A stretch of 25,577 nucleotides of DNA from an uncultured Lachnospiraceae bacterium (GTDB lineage: Bacteria > Bacillota > Clostridia > Lachnospirales > Lachnospiraceae), in the NCBI GenBank assembly GCA_910588215.1, contig CAJUQJ010000014.1, forward strand, positions 53,926-79,502, in the 5' to 3' direction. A program made the position numbers and the translations under genes. Of the stretch, positions 7,951 to 17,039 are shown in pieces (the stretch's first letter is position 1; every line of letters begins with the position of its first letter). Below the pieces are notes generated by a model that was given only the letters and a program-made list of their open reading frames with translations, did no database searches and was not told where the DNA came from.

Positions 7951-8036
7951 AACTTCCTCCAATCTTTGCTGTTTACTATAAAAATATGTATTATAATGTA
8001 TTTGACATTACCAACACACCTTTAGGAGGCTTATCC
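7951..8036. promoter_or_regulatory. Divergent promoter region, GDSL hydrolase / LysR
   Basis: This 86-bp gap holds both ribosome binding sites and a palindromic ATTATAAT (7990-7997) that can serve as a -10 box on either strand. No good -35 is visible on either side, and no perfect T-N11-A LysR box stands out, though TGTATTTGACATTA just downstream is a weak candidate. Confidence 0.35.
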
Positions 8037-8930
8037 ATGGAACTGTTACAGCTGCAATATTTTCAGGTGATCGCGCGGACGCAGAATATTTCCGCTGCCG
8101 CAGAACAACTCCATATCTCTCAGCCTTCCCTGAGCCAGATTCTCAAACGGCTGGAACAGGAAGTAGGCGCTCCCTTATTCGACCGGGTAGGTAAACGCAT
8201 CGTGCTCAATGCCTATGGCGCGGTACTCCTAAAGCATGTGGAAAAAGTGTTTACCGCCTTGGATAATGCCGCTCTGGAGATCCAAACACTATGCGGCACC
8301 GCTTCCAAAACCGTCAATCTAAGCATTCTGTCAGCCTCCATGCTGCTGCCGGATCTCTATCGGGAGATCAAGAATACCGATCCTTCTATACTGCTCCATA
8401 TCCTGCAGGCTGATCAGGAACACTTGCCCGATGCCGATGAACTCATCGTATCCTCCGACTGGAAGCTGCCGGCGGATACAGTCTCTTACCATCTCCTGTT
8501 GGAAGAGGAGATCCAACTCGCCTTGCCTGACGGACATCCTTTGCTCAGCAAGCCTTATATCTGCCTGGAAGACTTAAATGAGGAGTCTTTTATCAGTCTG
8601 TCCTCGGACAGTTCTCTGGCCCGCATCCTCTCTCATTACTTCACAGACCGGGATTTCCGGCCGAATATCACCACCTACATCGACAATCCCGATATCATGC
8701 GCAAACTTCTTGCGGCGAAGATTGGTCTGGCTTTCGTTCCGGCTCTTACCTGGCACGGCATGGCCGCTAACGGCGTTCACATGAGACAGATAGAGAATTT
8801 TCCCATGAGGCGTTATCTACTGCTGCGCTGGAACCCAAATGCTTTCCTGACCCCCGCCGTTATACAGTGCAGGGATGTGATCATTCGGTACTTTGCTGCC
8901 TACTGGCAAGAGTTCTTCCGTCCTGCATGA
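8037..8930 (+). CDS. LysR-family transcriptional regulator
   Basis: A 297-residue regulator. The N-terminal winged helix is classic: MELLQLQYFQVIART, then NISAAAEQLHISQPSLSQ and LKRLEQEVGAPLFDRVGKRI (about residues 18-60). The rest (about 90-295) is a periplasmic-binding-like effector domain, with the dimer-core segments IQLALPDGHPL and AKIGLAFVPAL. The ATG at 8037 has AGGAGG 8 bases upstream; an in-frame ATG at 7986 lacks a site and overlaps the promoter. LysR proteins usually act on a divergent neighbour, here the GDSL hydrolase, although the convergent AEC permease downstream could also be a target. The effector is unknown. Confidence 0.95.
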   Translation: MELLQLQYFQVIARTQNISAAAEQLHISQPSLSQILKRLEQEVGAPLFDRVGKRIVLNAYGAVLLKHVEKVFTALDNAALEIQTLCGTASKTVNLSILSASMLLPDLYREIKNTDPSILLHILQADQEHLPDADELIVSSDWKLPADTVSYHLLLEEEIQLALPDGHPLLSKPYICLEDLNEESFISLSSDSSLARILSHYFTDRDFRPNITTYIDNPDIMRKLLAAKIGLAFVPALTWHGMAANGVHMRQIENFPMRRYLLLRWNPNAFLTPAVIQCRDVIIRYFAAYWQEFFRPA

Positions 8931-9076
8931 CTATGCTCTTCCCGACAGGGCTTTGGCTCCTCCGGCTATCAATCTATCAATATGTACGAACACATTCATA
9001 CGTCTGCAAAGTACGCTAAGGTAAACGGTACTATCAGTCTGTCAGTAGCTACGATCATGCTATTAACGATACTGCA

Positions 9077-9991
9077 CTACCATAGATACTCGGCAAGCCC
9101 GATCACTACCGGCATCGTCAGGATACTCAGCACCGTACTCAGGCATACATCCTTCACCGCATCCGTATACTGCTTATGATAGATCTGCGCAAAGATTGCC
9201 ACATTCGATCCCACCGGTGCCGCTGCCGCGAGCATCACCGCCAGGCGCACCGTCCCGAATCCATCCGGAATCAGGAATAAGCACACCATCGTCAGGATTG
9301 GGATAAGCAGTAGACGTACCGCCGCGCACAGATAAGTCAGTTTATCCGTAAATAATTCGCGAAACGGCACCTGTGCCAAATACGCACCCAGCACGATCAT
9401 AGCCAGCGGTCCATTCATAGACGCCAATGTGCCGATCACTCCCGTCACTACAGCCGGCAGTCTTACAGGCAGGAAAAACATCAAAAGTCCAATGACCAGA
9501 CTGACAGCGATCGGATTCGTAATGATCTTCTTCAGACTGATCTGGGACTTATCCCCTGTCATGATAAAAACACCGTAAGTCCACTGCAAGATATTCAGGA
9601 TGGCTACAAAAGAAGCCACATAGAATACCGCTTCCTCTCCCAGCGTCATCTGCACCAACGGGATCCCGATAAAGCCCGCATTGGAAAATGCCGCCCCAAA
9701 CTGCCGGATCGTCGATTTGTTACGAAACACCAATCCGCTGACTAACATCGCAAGCAGTAATGCGCCAAACGCGGTTCCGAAAGAAACCAGAAAGCCAGCC
9801 AGCATTTCTCCCGAGTAATCCTTTATGTATGACTTGATGATCGCCGACGGCATGATCACATGCAAAAGCAGTCTGCCGATCTCGCCGCTCCCCTGTGCCG
9901 TGATCACTTTCTTCTTATAAAGCACATACCCAATAAAAAGATACAGAAACATGATCACATTCTGCCGGAACAGTAAACTTACGATTTCCAT
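9077..9991 (-). CDS. AEC family (auxin efflux carrier-like) permease
   Basis: A 304-residue membrane transporter with about ten hydrophobic segments in two similar halves. Recognisable pieces are FIGYVLYKKKVIT in TM1-2, LLHVIMPSAIIKSY, AAFSNAGFIGIPL (the conserved N-x-G-F-x-G-x-P motif, about residues 108-120), and AAAAPVGSNVAIFAQIY near the C-terminus. The family exports organic acids such as malate or auxin-like compounds; the substrate here cannot be told. The ATG at 9991 was chosen for AAGGAG 8 bases upstream. It is convergent with LysR (146 bp apart, no clear terminator). Its upstream region is very AT-rich and contains a leader of more than 100 nt. Confidence 0.93.
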   Translation of the reverse strand: MEIVSLLFRQNVIMFLYLFIGYVLYKKKVITAQGSGEIGRLLLHVIMPSAIIKSYIKDYSGEMLAGFLVSFGTAFGALLLAMLVSGLVFRNKSTIRQFGAAFSNAGFIGIPLVQMTLGEEAVFYVASFVAILNILQWTYGVFIMTGDKSQISLKKIITNPIAVSLVIGLLMFFLPVRLPAVVTGVIGTLASMNGPLAMIVLGAYLAQVPFRELFTDKLTYLCAAVRLLLIPILTMVCLFLIPDGFGTVRLAVMLAAAAPVGSNVAIFAQIYHKQYTDAVKDVCLSTVLSILTMPVVIGLAEYLW

Positions 9992-10181
9992 TATGAAAAC
10001 TCCTTCTTGCCTATTCACGTCCTCTGCGAAGCCGATGCTTTTTCAAGAACTATCATCATGTCCCGCCTCGCGGAATCTTTAAAGACTCATTTATCATATC
10101 ATGCCTATTATTATAATGTAAAATATATATATTTATATATTATCATAATTTTTATACTATATATTTATACCTTTCATAAAC
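9992..10181. other. AT-rich gene-free stretch upstream of the AEC gene
   Basis: No gene is seen. The part near 10083-10180 is almost entirely A/T with many TATA-like words, including TATAAT on both strands near 10112-10119. The AEC promoter probably lies here, but no -35/-10 pair is clearly better than the background. A short CCGC/GCGG hairpin (about 10062-10073) lies in the presumed leader. Confidence 0.5.
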
Positions 10182-10284
10182 TATAGTAAACGACATAACA
10201 AATTTCTGCTTCCGGTTCCTGCCAAAGCCATATACGGTAGCTTTTGCAGGACCGAAAACGAAATTTTTAATGTCGTTAACTATA
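10182..10284. repeat. 103-bp palindromic repeat (MITE-like), long copy
   Basis: Terminal inverted repeats of 25 bp (10182-10206 and 10260-10284) match at 22 of 25 positions; each begins TATAGT and contains AACGACAT. The interior is also self-complementary: CGGTTCCTGCCAAAGC pairs with GCTTTTGCAGGACCG with one indel and one mismatch. The whole element can therefore fold into one long hairpin. A shorter relative with the same outer ends is at 19980-20027. It encodes nothing. No target-site duplication beyond TA-rich ends is evident. Confidence 0.75.
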
Positions 10285-10326
10285 TATATGAAGTTCAGCT
10301 TGCGTTGCTGAGGTTTTTCACGTGCT

Positions 10327-10393
10327 AAAGATTACTATTTACGGTTACAGGTATCCAGCCCCTCGCCGAAGGCGTCTTGGAATGAACTGTAAC
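10327..10393. repeat. Structured repeat fragment between AEC and MoxR genes
   Basis: A 19-bp word at 10327-10345 (AAAGATTACTATTTACGGT) recurs with two changes at 25521-25539. It leads into a nested inverted repeat: GTTACAG (10344-10350) with CTGTAAC (10387-10393), and inside it CGCC-GAA-GGCG (10364-10374). It may be a dispersed intergenic element or a structured leader. No U-tract follows, so it is not a terminator. Confidence 0.5.
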
Positions 10394-10432
10394 TTTAGTA
10401 CCGTTGTGTTTGAAATCGGGCGAAAGCATTTA

Positions 10433-10461
10433 TTCAACCTTCATATATTATGTGCTATACT
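10433..10461 (+). promoter_or_regulatory. Promoter of the MoxR-DUF58-DUF4129 operon
   Basis: TTCAAC (10433-10438), a 17-bp spacer and an extended -10 TGCTATACT (10453-10461). A second TATAAT follows at 10462-10467. The leader to the ATG is about 30 nt, with only a weak AAAGGA 12 bases upstream of the start. A ten-codon frame starting ATG at 10474 overlaps the MoxR start in another frame. Confidence 0.55.
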
Positions 10462-10498
10462 TATAATACCATCATGAAAGAAAGGATATCCTACCCAC

Positions 10499-11461
10499 AT
10501 GAATGACTTATTAACCCGCATCAAAGACAACGTATCAAGAGTGATCATCGGCAAGGAACATGTAACGGAGCTTCTTCTTGCCTCATTGGCCGCCGGCGGA
10601 CATGTTCTGCTAGAAGATGTACCCGGAACCGGCAAGACAGTGCTGGCGAAATCCCTGGCCCGTTCTATGGAATTCTCCTTCGGACGGATTCAGTTCACGC
10701 CGGACCTGCTGCCCAGCGACGTAACAGGGCTTTCCTATTATAATCAGGAAAAAGGAGCCTTTGTTTTCAAAGAAGGTCCCGTGTTCACAAATCTCCTGCT
10801 GGCGGACGAAATTAACAGAGCCACCCCCAGGACCCAGTCCAGTCTGTTGGAATGCATGGGGGAAGGACAAGTCACCGTAGACGGCATCACTCGTTCTCTG
10901 GGCGTTCCCTTCTTCGTGATCGCCACGCAGAACCCGGTGGAAACACTGGGCTGTTATCCGCTTCCCGAAGCGCAGATGGATCGTTTTCTGATGCGGATCA
11001 GCATGGGCAGCCTGAGCGAAACGCAGGAGCGGCAGATGATCGACCGCTATATCAACGACCAGCCATTGGAGACCATCCGTCCTGTCTGCACTCTTCAGAA
11101 CATGGCAGACCTGCAAAAAGAATGCCGCAATATCTTCGTGCATGAGGATCTGCGGAATTATATCGTAAATCTGGTACAGGGAACCCGGAAATACGGTTCC
11201 TCCTCTGGTGATACCAACACCCGCAGCATCGCAGAAGGAGTCAGCCCCCGCGGCACCCTCGCTCTGCTTCGCGCCTCCCAGGGTTATGCCATGGTACAGG
11301 GAAGGGCTTTCGTCGTCCCCGAGGACATCAAGACAGTGGCTGTCCCGGTGCTGGCGCACAGGATGATCTCAGAAGCTACCTACACCGAACAGAAAGAATC
11401 AATGATCCGCGGGCTGTTAAGCAGCATTCCCCTGCCCACGGAAGATTGGACACGGCCATGA
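10499..11461 (+). CDS. MoxR-family AAA+ ATPase
   Basis: A 320-residue cytoplasmic ATPase. Walker A is EDVPGTGKT (about 39-47), Walker B is LLLADEINRATP (about 99-110), sensor 1 is ATQNPVE, and GCYPLPEAQMDRF precedes the arginine-finger region. A short C-terminal lid domain follows. MoxR proteins act as chaperones that help mature or activate partners with DUF58/von Willebrand-like domains, often for envelope or secreted complexes. The next two genes (DUF58 and DUF4129) are the standard partners. Its stop overlaps the next start (ATGA). The Shine-Dalgarno match is poor, and MITE-like and structured repeats lie just upstream, so expression may be low or conditional. Confidence 0.95.
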   Translation: MNDLLTRIKDNVSRVIIGKEHVTELLLASLAAGGHVLLEDVPGTGKTVLAKSLARSMEFSFGRIQFTPDLLPSDVTGLSYYNQEKGAFVFKEGPVFTNLLLADEINRATPRTQSSLLECMGEGQVTVDGITRSLGVPFFVIATQNPVETLGCYPLPEAQMDRFLMRISMGSLSETQERQMIDRYINDQPLETIRPVCTLQNMADLQKECRNIFVHEDLRNYIVNLVQGTRKYGSSSGDTNTRSIAEGVSPRGTLALLRASQGYAMVQGRAFVVPEDIKTVAVPVLAHRMISEATYTEQKESMIRGLLSSIPLPTEDWTRP

Positions 11462-12603
11462 TCAGTTTATTTCTCTTGAGTTTTTTGCTTTTGACATATC
11501 TCTGGAATCTCTATTATGCAACACACTGGAGCCGCAACCTGCTTGTCACATTACGCTTCCTGCAGGATTTCGTCTATGCAGGAGAGCAGGCAGAGATGAC
11601 TGAGCAGATCGAGAACCATAAGAAGCTGGTAATCCCCGTACTAGAAGTGGCCTTTCATGTGGACAAAAGGCTTGCCTTCCACGACTGCGAGAATACCAGC
11701 GTCAGCGATTTTACATACAAAAGGGATATCTTCGCCTTACTTGGCTATCAGCGTATCACAAGAAAGCTGACGGTAGGCTGCACGAAGCGCGGCTGTTACC
11801 GGATCGATAAATCATACCTGACAGCCTTTTCCATGCTGCACCGGCGCCGTTTCTCCATAGATGTCCCGGCAGACACACACCTGTATGTCTATGCCGCGCG
11901 GACCAACGTCTCGGATATCCTGATCACCTGCGAACGGCTTATGGGCAGTGTACAATGTGCCAAAAGACTCTTTGAAGATCCTTTTGCCTACGCCTCGATC
12001 CGTGAGTATACCGTCACCGATCCCATGAAGACGATCAACTGGAAAGCCAGTGCGAGAACGGGTGAGCTGATGGTCAACACCTTTGAATCCACGCATATGG
12101 AGAAGGTGCTGCTCTTCCTGGACGTGGAGGACAGCGGCATCCTGAAATACGAATATCTGACAGAAGACGCTATCTCTGTGGCTGCCACCCTGGCCCAGAA
12201 GATGGTCGCCCGGGGAATGGAAGTCGGCTTGTGTACGAATATCACGGCAGAACCCGATTCCGCTTGCCCTTCACCGCACCAGGATTTTACCTGCCTGCAT
12301 CCGTCTGGCGGCAGGAAACAGCTTACCGATATCGAACGGCTGCTGGCCATACATAGGTCCGACGCGAAAGTGCTTCCCCTGCCTGCCATGCTTGACAGCT
12401 TTGCCACTGAATATGCAGACCAAACGGAAGATGCGATCATGATCTTTATCTCCAAAAATACAAGCGCAAACCAAGCCGCTATCGAAGCCTTTACCGGCAG
12501 AGAACAGGCCGTATGGGTCGTTCCCTGTCCGCGAAATGAAACCTGCGGCATACATACTGCAGACAATATCCGTCTGATCAGCAGAGAAGTGAATGATTTC
12601 TGA
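11458..12603 (+). CDS. DUF58 domain protein
   Basis: A 381-residue protein with an N-terminal membrane anchor (MISLFLLSFLLLTYLWNLYY). The DUF58 signature DPMKTINWKASARTGELMVN lies near residues 185-204, followed by a von Willebrand A-like fold that starts VLLFLDVEDSG. I take the ATG at 11458, which overlaps the MoxR stop by four bases; the frame is open to a TTG four codons earlier. In known MoxR operons the DUF58 protein is the ATPase client at the membrane. Only one short hydrophobic segment is present here, where many family members have two. Its exact role is unknown. Confidence 0.92.
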   Translation: MISLFLLSFLLLTYLWNLYYATHWSRNLLVTLRFLQDFVYAGEQAEMTEQIENHKKLVIPVLEVAFHVDKRLAFHDCENTSVSDFTYKRDIFALLGYQRITRKLTVGCTKRGCYRIDKSYLTAFSMLHRRRFSIDVPADTHLYVYAARTNVSDILITCERLMGSVQCAKRLFEDPFAYASIREYTVTDPMKTINWKASARTGELMVNTFESTHMEKVLLFLDVEDSGILKYEYLTEDAISVAATLAQKMVARGMEVGLCTNITAEPDSACPSPHQDFTCLHPSGGRKQLTDIERLLAIHRSDAKVLPLPAMLDSFATEYADQTEDAIMIFISKNTSANQAAIEAFTGREQAVWVVPCPRNETCGIHTADNIRLISREVNDF

Positions 12604-12705
12604 CTATCTCTACACAAGCAAAACCTGTAACCACAAATGCCCGACAAGATCCTATCTGCAGATTGCCGGCCATTACTTTATTCTCTCAGAAAGGGGGCAG
12701 CTATT

Positions 12706-13941
12706 TTGAGAAAACTGATCAAAACAACCGCAGGATGGATCCATACCACACTCATCCTGGCCATTATCATACCGCTTCTCTATGCCCTCTGTGTAAAAGA
12801 TCAGGCCGCAGTCGGCCCGTATCTGTACCTGAAATGCCTTGTGATCCTGTTTCCTGTCGTGGTGACCGATCTTGCCGCCGACAAATGCAGGAATCTCCTC
12901 TCCTACCTGTTCTTCTCTGCGCTGACTTTAGCCGCCACGGGGGCCATGGGCTGGGTGACTGCCGGTTCCCTGCGCAACGGTTTTCTGCTCTTCGGATATA
13001 TGTTATTACTGGCAGGCGAAACGCTGTTTGTGATCGTAAACCGGCTGACTGCCCGCCTGCAGAAGAAAAAAGAACGGGAAGCCGCACTTGAGGCCGATCC
13101 GTCCTATCATCCCTTTTACGACATATTAAAAGAACCTGCTTTTCCGGTTCTGTTCTATTTCGGCGCCGTCTATGTTCTTGCGTTGAATTTCAACAGCCCT
13201 TCCGTATGCAATGCCGCTCTGTTCAGCGCTGTTTTGTACGCACTCATTGCCTTTTTATATCATTATATATATGAGACTGACCGCTATCTTGCACTGAATA
13301 AGAGAACCTGCAGCCTGCCTTCCCGCCGCATCTACGGCATCGGAAGCGGTATGCTGGCGATCTACTTGGCGCTTCTTATGGCGCTTACGCTGCCGTCTCT
13401 GTTGACCATTGCCAACCGGCATTACCGTGATCTCCGGGAGCTGAAATTCGATGTCGAAATGGAACACATAGAAATGATGCCGGAGCCCACCGAAGAGCCC
13501 ACCGGGGAGGATCCCATGGCCATTCTTATGGAGCAGTATGGAGATGTCAAGCCTGCACCCTGGTGGTTGGACTATATTTTCTATGGCATCACGATCGCCA
13601 TATTCGCAGTGTTGACCCTGGCGCTGATCAAAAAGGTCTATTCTGTCTTCCAGGACTTTAGGGCAGTCAATGACGAAAACGGGGATATCGTCGAAGAACT
13701 GCAGGACACGGACGACATCATCAACATAACCGCTCCCTTACGCCGCCGCAAGCTTTCAGAGCGGGAACGCATCCGCCGGGAATACCGCAAAGTCATAAGA
13801 CGGCACCGCAAGGACCGCCCTGCCGTCTACGAATCCCCCGCCGAAATCGAGCAGAACGCAGGTATTACGCAGACGGAAGAAGGCATAGCGCTGCACGACA
13901 GATATGAGACAGCACGCTACGCTCAGGAAGGCGATGTTTAG
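12706..13941 (+). CDS. Multi-pass membrane protein with C-terminal DUF4129-like domain
   Basis: A 411-residue protein with about eight membrane segments. The last one (WWLDYIFYGITIAIFAVLTL) is preceded by an outside loop rich in Glu and Pro (about residues 262-285). The cytoplasmic tail contains RIRREYRKVIRRHRKDRP, then ITQTEEGIALHDRYETARYA, which matches the DUF4129 pattern found at the end of transglutaminase-like TgpA proteins. No transglutaminase Cys-His-Asp core is visible. I chose a TTG start at 12706 because AAGGGGG lies 8-9 bases upstream and the protein then starts with a charged MRKLIK before TM1. The ATG at 12637 in the same frame has no ribosome binding site. It is the third gene of the MoxR operon, after a 102-bp gap. 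Confidence 0.82.
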   Translation: MRKLIKTTAGWIHTTLILAIIIPLLYALCVKDQAAVGPYLYLKCLVILFPVVVTDLAADKCRNLLSYLFFSALTLAATGAMGWVTAGSLRNGFLLFGYMLLLAGETLFVIVNRLTARLQKKKEREAALEADPSYHPFYDILKEPAFPVLFYFGAVYVLALNFNSPSVCNAALFSAVLYALIAFLYHYIYETDRYLALNKRTCSLPSRRIYGIGSGMLAIYLALLMALTLPSLLTIANRHYRDLRELKFDVEMEHIEMMPEPTEEPTGEDPMAILMEQYGDVKPAPWWLDYIFYGITIAIFAVLTLALIKKVYSVFQDFRAVNDENGDIVEELQDTDDIINITAPLRRRKLSERERIRREYRKVIRRHRKDRPAVYESPAEIEQNAGITQTEEGIALHDRYETARYAQEGDV

Positions 13942-13969
13942 AAGCATATGCCAATTACTTCTATATAGA

Positions 13970-16900
13970 TTAATAAATCTGGATCAGGAACTTCAGCACA
14001 TAGTCTCTCTCCATAGAATAACAGTACTCCTTCGCCGTCTTCGGACCACAGATTCCGGTGCCGATGCCCATCTGGAAGGCCGATATCGTAACATAAGTGC
14101 CTGTCACTGTTTCATCCTCCCGATGCTTCATCGTCAGAAGCTCCCTGTCGCTATAGGGCTTGATCCCCAATTCAAAAGGTCGGTCAAGCGCAGTAAAGGT
14201 CACTGTCTGCCGGCCATTACTTACACTTGCCCACCGGCAGTCACAGCGGTTGCCACTCTCCTGCGGGCGAATATTAGGTTCCGTCATGTCCAATACCTTA
14301 CAAGACACTTCTTCAATCTGTGTCTGTTCTTTCATATCGGCATAAGACTCCCCGTTTCTTCCCAGGTATACGACTTCCCCGTAACTCTTATCCATACGGA
14401 ACGCCTTACCAAAGCGAGGCAGATCGCCATGTCCCTTTTCGCAGTGCAGACAGCTTGTGACGACGATTCCCTGCGTACTGCCTTCATAGCAGTCGATGCA
14501 GATAAAGCTTTGCTTCCTGCAGACGATCCGTGTGGTGACCATGATCCGGTCCCCCTCCCTCTCTATCGCCAGCACCTCTTCCTTCTGTTCCAGAAAGTCT
14601 TCCATGCAGTTATGCAGTGTGAAATTAAAATCGTTGTCCGTTGGCGCACGGAATAAGATCGTATAAGGATCTGCGGCCTCCAGGCAGCCATCATTCAGCC
14701 GTATCATCGGCCTGCCGCCGTTGATGTCAAACCTTCCTGTTTCCAAAGCAACATCCTCTGCCTGACCCGCACCGTTATGCACATCCACGACATTCTCATC
14801 CTGACCGCCTGCAGCCAGAGCCTCCGACAGTTTCACGCGTCCCGTATCCTCCGGGACCGCAGCGATCCGCTCCTCCAGAATGATCTGCTCCTTCGCCACT
14901 TCCCGGTATGCCCCGTCTTTCGTATCAATGGTCACTACCGTCAGCGATAAGTCCTTTCCCGCTGCCTCAGCCGCCTCTCTATGCTGCTTTGTATCCAGCG
15001 TGATCTCCACTCTGGAGAGCGGCCCGGACTCGGGCACAAGCGTCACTTCGCTGCCGTCGCTCCACTTACATTCCAGACGGTAACGGCTTCCTGCCGAAAA
15101 AGCCGTCGTATTGAAAATCTCAAACCGATCGCCGCCCAGATGCCGCATTCTGATCGGACGGTAAATATATTTCATGATCCTGGCACCGGTAGAAGGCGTC
15201 CTGTCAGGATAGAACATGCCGTCCACGCAGAAATTACCGTCGTGCTCCCACTCCCCATGATCGCCGCCGTAAGTATAGCTGCCGTCCTCATGGCGCACCG
15301 CATGATCCACCATCTCCCACACGCAGCCGCCCATCAGATTATCATACGCATAAATCTCTTTCCAGTACCCTTCCGCATTTCCCGGCCCAACGCCCATGGC
15401 ATGGGCATACTCGCAGAGGAAATAGGGCCTGTCACACAACTCCCGCACCCGGTAAGTCTTCTCTCCGATCTCGTGCACTCTTTTGATGGGAGGATACATC
15501 TCGCTTCCCACATCGTAAGCCTTCTTCTTCGTGTGGATCGCACTTTCATAGTGCACCGGCAAATCCGTATGCTTTTTCAGATAGGCATACATCCTGTCCG
15601 TATTGTAAATGCCGCCCGCTTCATTTCCAAGGCTCCACATAATCACGGATACATGGGTCTTGTCACGCTGGTACAACCGCCTCACCCGGTCTACGTAATG
15701 TCTCGCCCACGCCGGATCATTGCTGATCCTGTTGTAATCCGGCGGGAATTTGTGTGACATAGTGCCATGCGTCTCCAGATCCGCCTCATCCACCACATAG
15801 ATACCAAGCTCGTCACACAGCTCCAGCAGATACGGATCCGGCGGATAGTGGGAGGTGCGCACCGTATCGATATTGTACTCCTTGCAAAGCCTCATGTCCC
15901 GTTCAATCTCTTCCGGTGTCAGTGTATACCCGTTGTCACAGCTCGTATCGTGATGGTTGACGCCGTGCAGTTTCACCTTATGGTCATTCAGATAGAAGAC
16001 CGTGCCCCGGATCGCCACATCCTTAAACCCTACCCGTGTCTTTACACAGCTTCCGGGTACTTCGTAGTACAGATCGTACAACACCGGCGCCTCCGCATTC
16101 CACTCTGCCACCGCCAGATCTTCAAACACCGCCTTGGCCACCTTATCCCTGGACCGGACAGTCCTGCGCTCACAGATCCCGTTTCCTTCCAGGGTAAAAG
16201 TAACTTCCCCGTCCGCATAAAGCTTCACGCTGGCTGCCGCCCGATAACCCCTCTGCGTTTTCCTGGTTCTGAAGCCGATATCCCAGATATCACTCTTCTC
16301 ACTGATGCGCAGAAGTACATCCCGAAAAATGCCGTTGTTGCGAAACATATCCTGACATTCCAGATAAGTACCGTTACACCAGCGGCGCACCACCGCCACC
16401 AGCTCATTTGTCCCTGCATGGATATAGGATGTAATGTCGAACTCGGCCGTATTGTGGGATCCTTCCGAATAACCCACGAAACTGCCGTTTACATACAGGT
16501 CAATGCAGCTGGCCACGCCAAGGAAAGAAAGCACATGGTTCCTCCCACAGTCCTCCACCTCAAAAAACCGACGGTACACACCAACATAGTTATATTCATC
16601 CACCGGTTCCTGCCATCGCGGCTTAATGCCTTGATCTGAGCCGATCCAGCAGAAACTCTTACCTACCTTCTCCGTAGTCGGAATCTCCGGCGGCTGATAG
16701 GGAAACTGATATCTCATATTCACATAAAAAGGATTCCCATATCCGCGAAACTGCCAGCAGGAAGGCACATCCAGCTTATCAAACCGCATATCATCCGTAT
16801 CAAGCACCTCCGGCAATTCGGACGGCTGCGGATAAAACTTAAAGTCCCACTCCCCATTCAGACAGATCACCTTTGGAGAGCCGTAACGCTTCTGTGCGCC

Positions 16901-17020
16901 GCTCACCCGATCCGCCTGCTCCCTGTCCGGGTAGGGGATAAAATAACTCCTCGGAGGCAGTTTATTCACCTCAAAGATATGAAAGTCCTGATAATTTGTT
17001 GTGTTGATCTTGTACTTCAT
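13970..17020 (-). CDS. GH2 beta-galactosidase (LacZ-like)
   Basis: A 1016-residue enzyme of glycoside hydrolase family 2 that releases terminal beta-galactose. The order of domains is an N-terminal sugar-binding jelly roll (about 45-240), immunoglobulin-like domain (about 240-335), TIM barrel (about 335-625), and C-terminal beta-sandwich regions. The acid/base Glu467 is in MWSLGNEAGG and the nucleophile Glu537 in FLCEYAHAMG. VRTSHYPPDPYLLELCDE and HGVNHHD are further LacZ landmarks. No signal peptide is present, so it acts inside the cell on imported oligosaccharides. The ATG at 17020 is preceded by GGGAAG with 6-base spacing; open frame further upstream overlaps the esterase gene. It lies 19 bp after the esterase stop, a likely two-gene unit, and is convergent with the MoxR operon. 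Confidence 0.96.
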   Translation of the reverse strand: MKYKINTTNYQDFHIFEVNKLPPRSYFIPYPDREQADRVSGAQKRYGSPKVICLNGEWDFKFYPQPSELPEVLDTDDMRFDKLDVPSCWQFRGYGNPFYVNMRYQFPYQPPEIPTTEKVGKSFCWIGSDQGIKPRWQEPVDEYNYVGVYRRFFEVEDCGRNHVLSFLGVASCIDLYVNGSFVGYSEGSHNTAEFDITSYIHAGTNELVAVVRRWCNGTYLECQDMFRNNGIFRDVLLRISEKSDIWDIGFRTRKTQRGYRAAASVKLYADGEVTFTLEGNGICERRTVRSRDKVAKAVFEDLAVAEWNAEAPVLYDLYYEVPGSCVKTRVGFKDVAIRGTVFYLNDHKVKLHGVNHHDTSCDNGYTLTPEEIERDMRLCKEYNIDTVRTSHYPPDPYLLELCDELGIYVVDEADLETHGTMSHKFPPDYNRISNDPAWARHYVDRVRRLYQRDKTHVSVIMWSLGNEAGGIYNTDRMYAYLKKHTDLPVHYESAIHTKKKAYDVGSEMYPPIKRVHEIGEKTYRVRELCDRPYFLCEYAHAMGVGPGNAEGYWKEIYAYDNLMGGCVWEMVDHAVRHEDGSYTYGGDHGEWEHDGNFCVDGMFYPDRTPSTGARIMKYIYRPIRMRHLGGDRFEIFNTTAFSAGSRYRLECKWSDGSEVTLVPESGPLSRVEITLDTKQHREAAEAAGKDLSLTVVTIDTKDGAYREVAKEQIILEERIAAVPEDTGRVKLSEALAAGGQDENVVDVHNGAGQAEDVALETGRFDINGGRPMIRLNDGCLEAADPYTILFRAPTDNDFNFTLHNCMEDFLEQKEEVLAIEREGDRIMVTTRIVCRKQSFICIDCYEGSTQGIVVTSCLHCEKGHGDLPRFGKAFRMDKSYGEVVYLGRNGESYADMKEQTQIEEVSCKVLDMTEPNIRPQESGNRCDCRWASVSNGRQTVTFTALDRPFELGIKPYSDRELLTMKHREDETVTGTYVTISAFQMGIGTGICGPKTAKEYCYSMERDYVLKFLIQIY

Positions 17021-17039
17021 GATATCTTCCCGACCTTTC

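Noticed and set aside
10182..10284. CRISPR-like repeat
   Set aside because: Only one inverted pair with a self-complementary core, no regular spacers and no cas genes.
10474..10506. Ten-codon upstream frame MKERISYPHE overlapping the MoxR start
   Set aside because: No ribosome binding site, low information content; kept only as a note in the promoter entry.
12637..12705. ATG at 12637 as start of the DUF4129-like protein
   Set aside because: No ribosome binding site; the TTG at 12706 has AAGGGGG at proper distance and gives a sensible membrane N-terminus.
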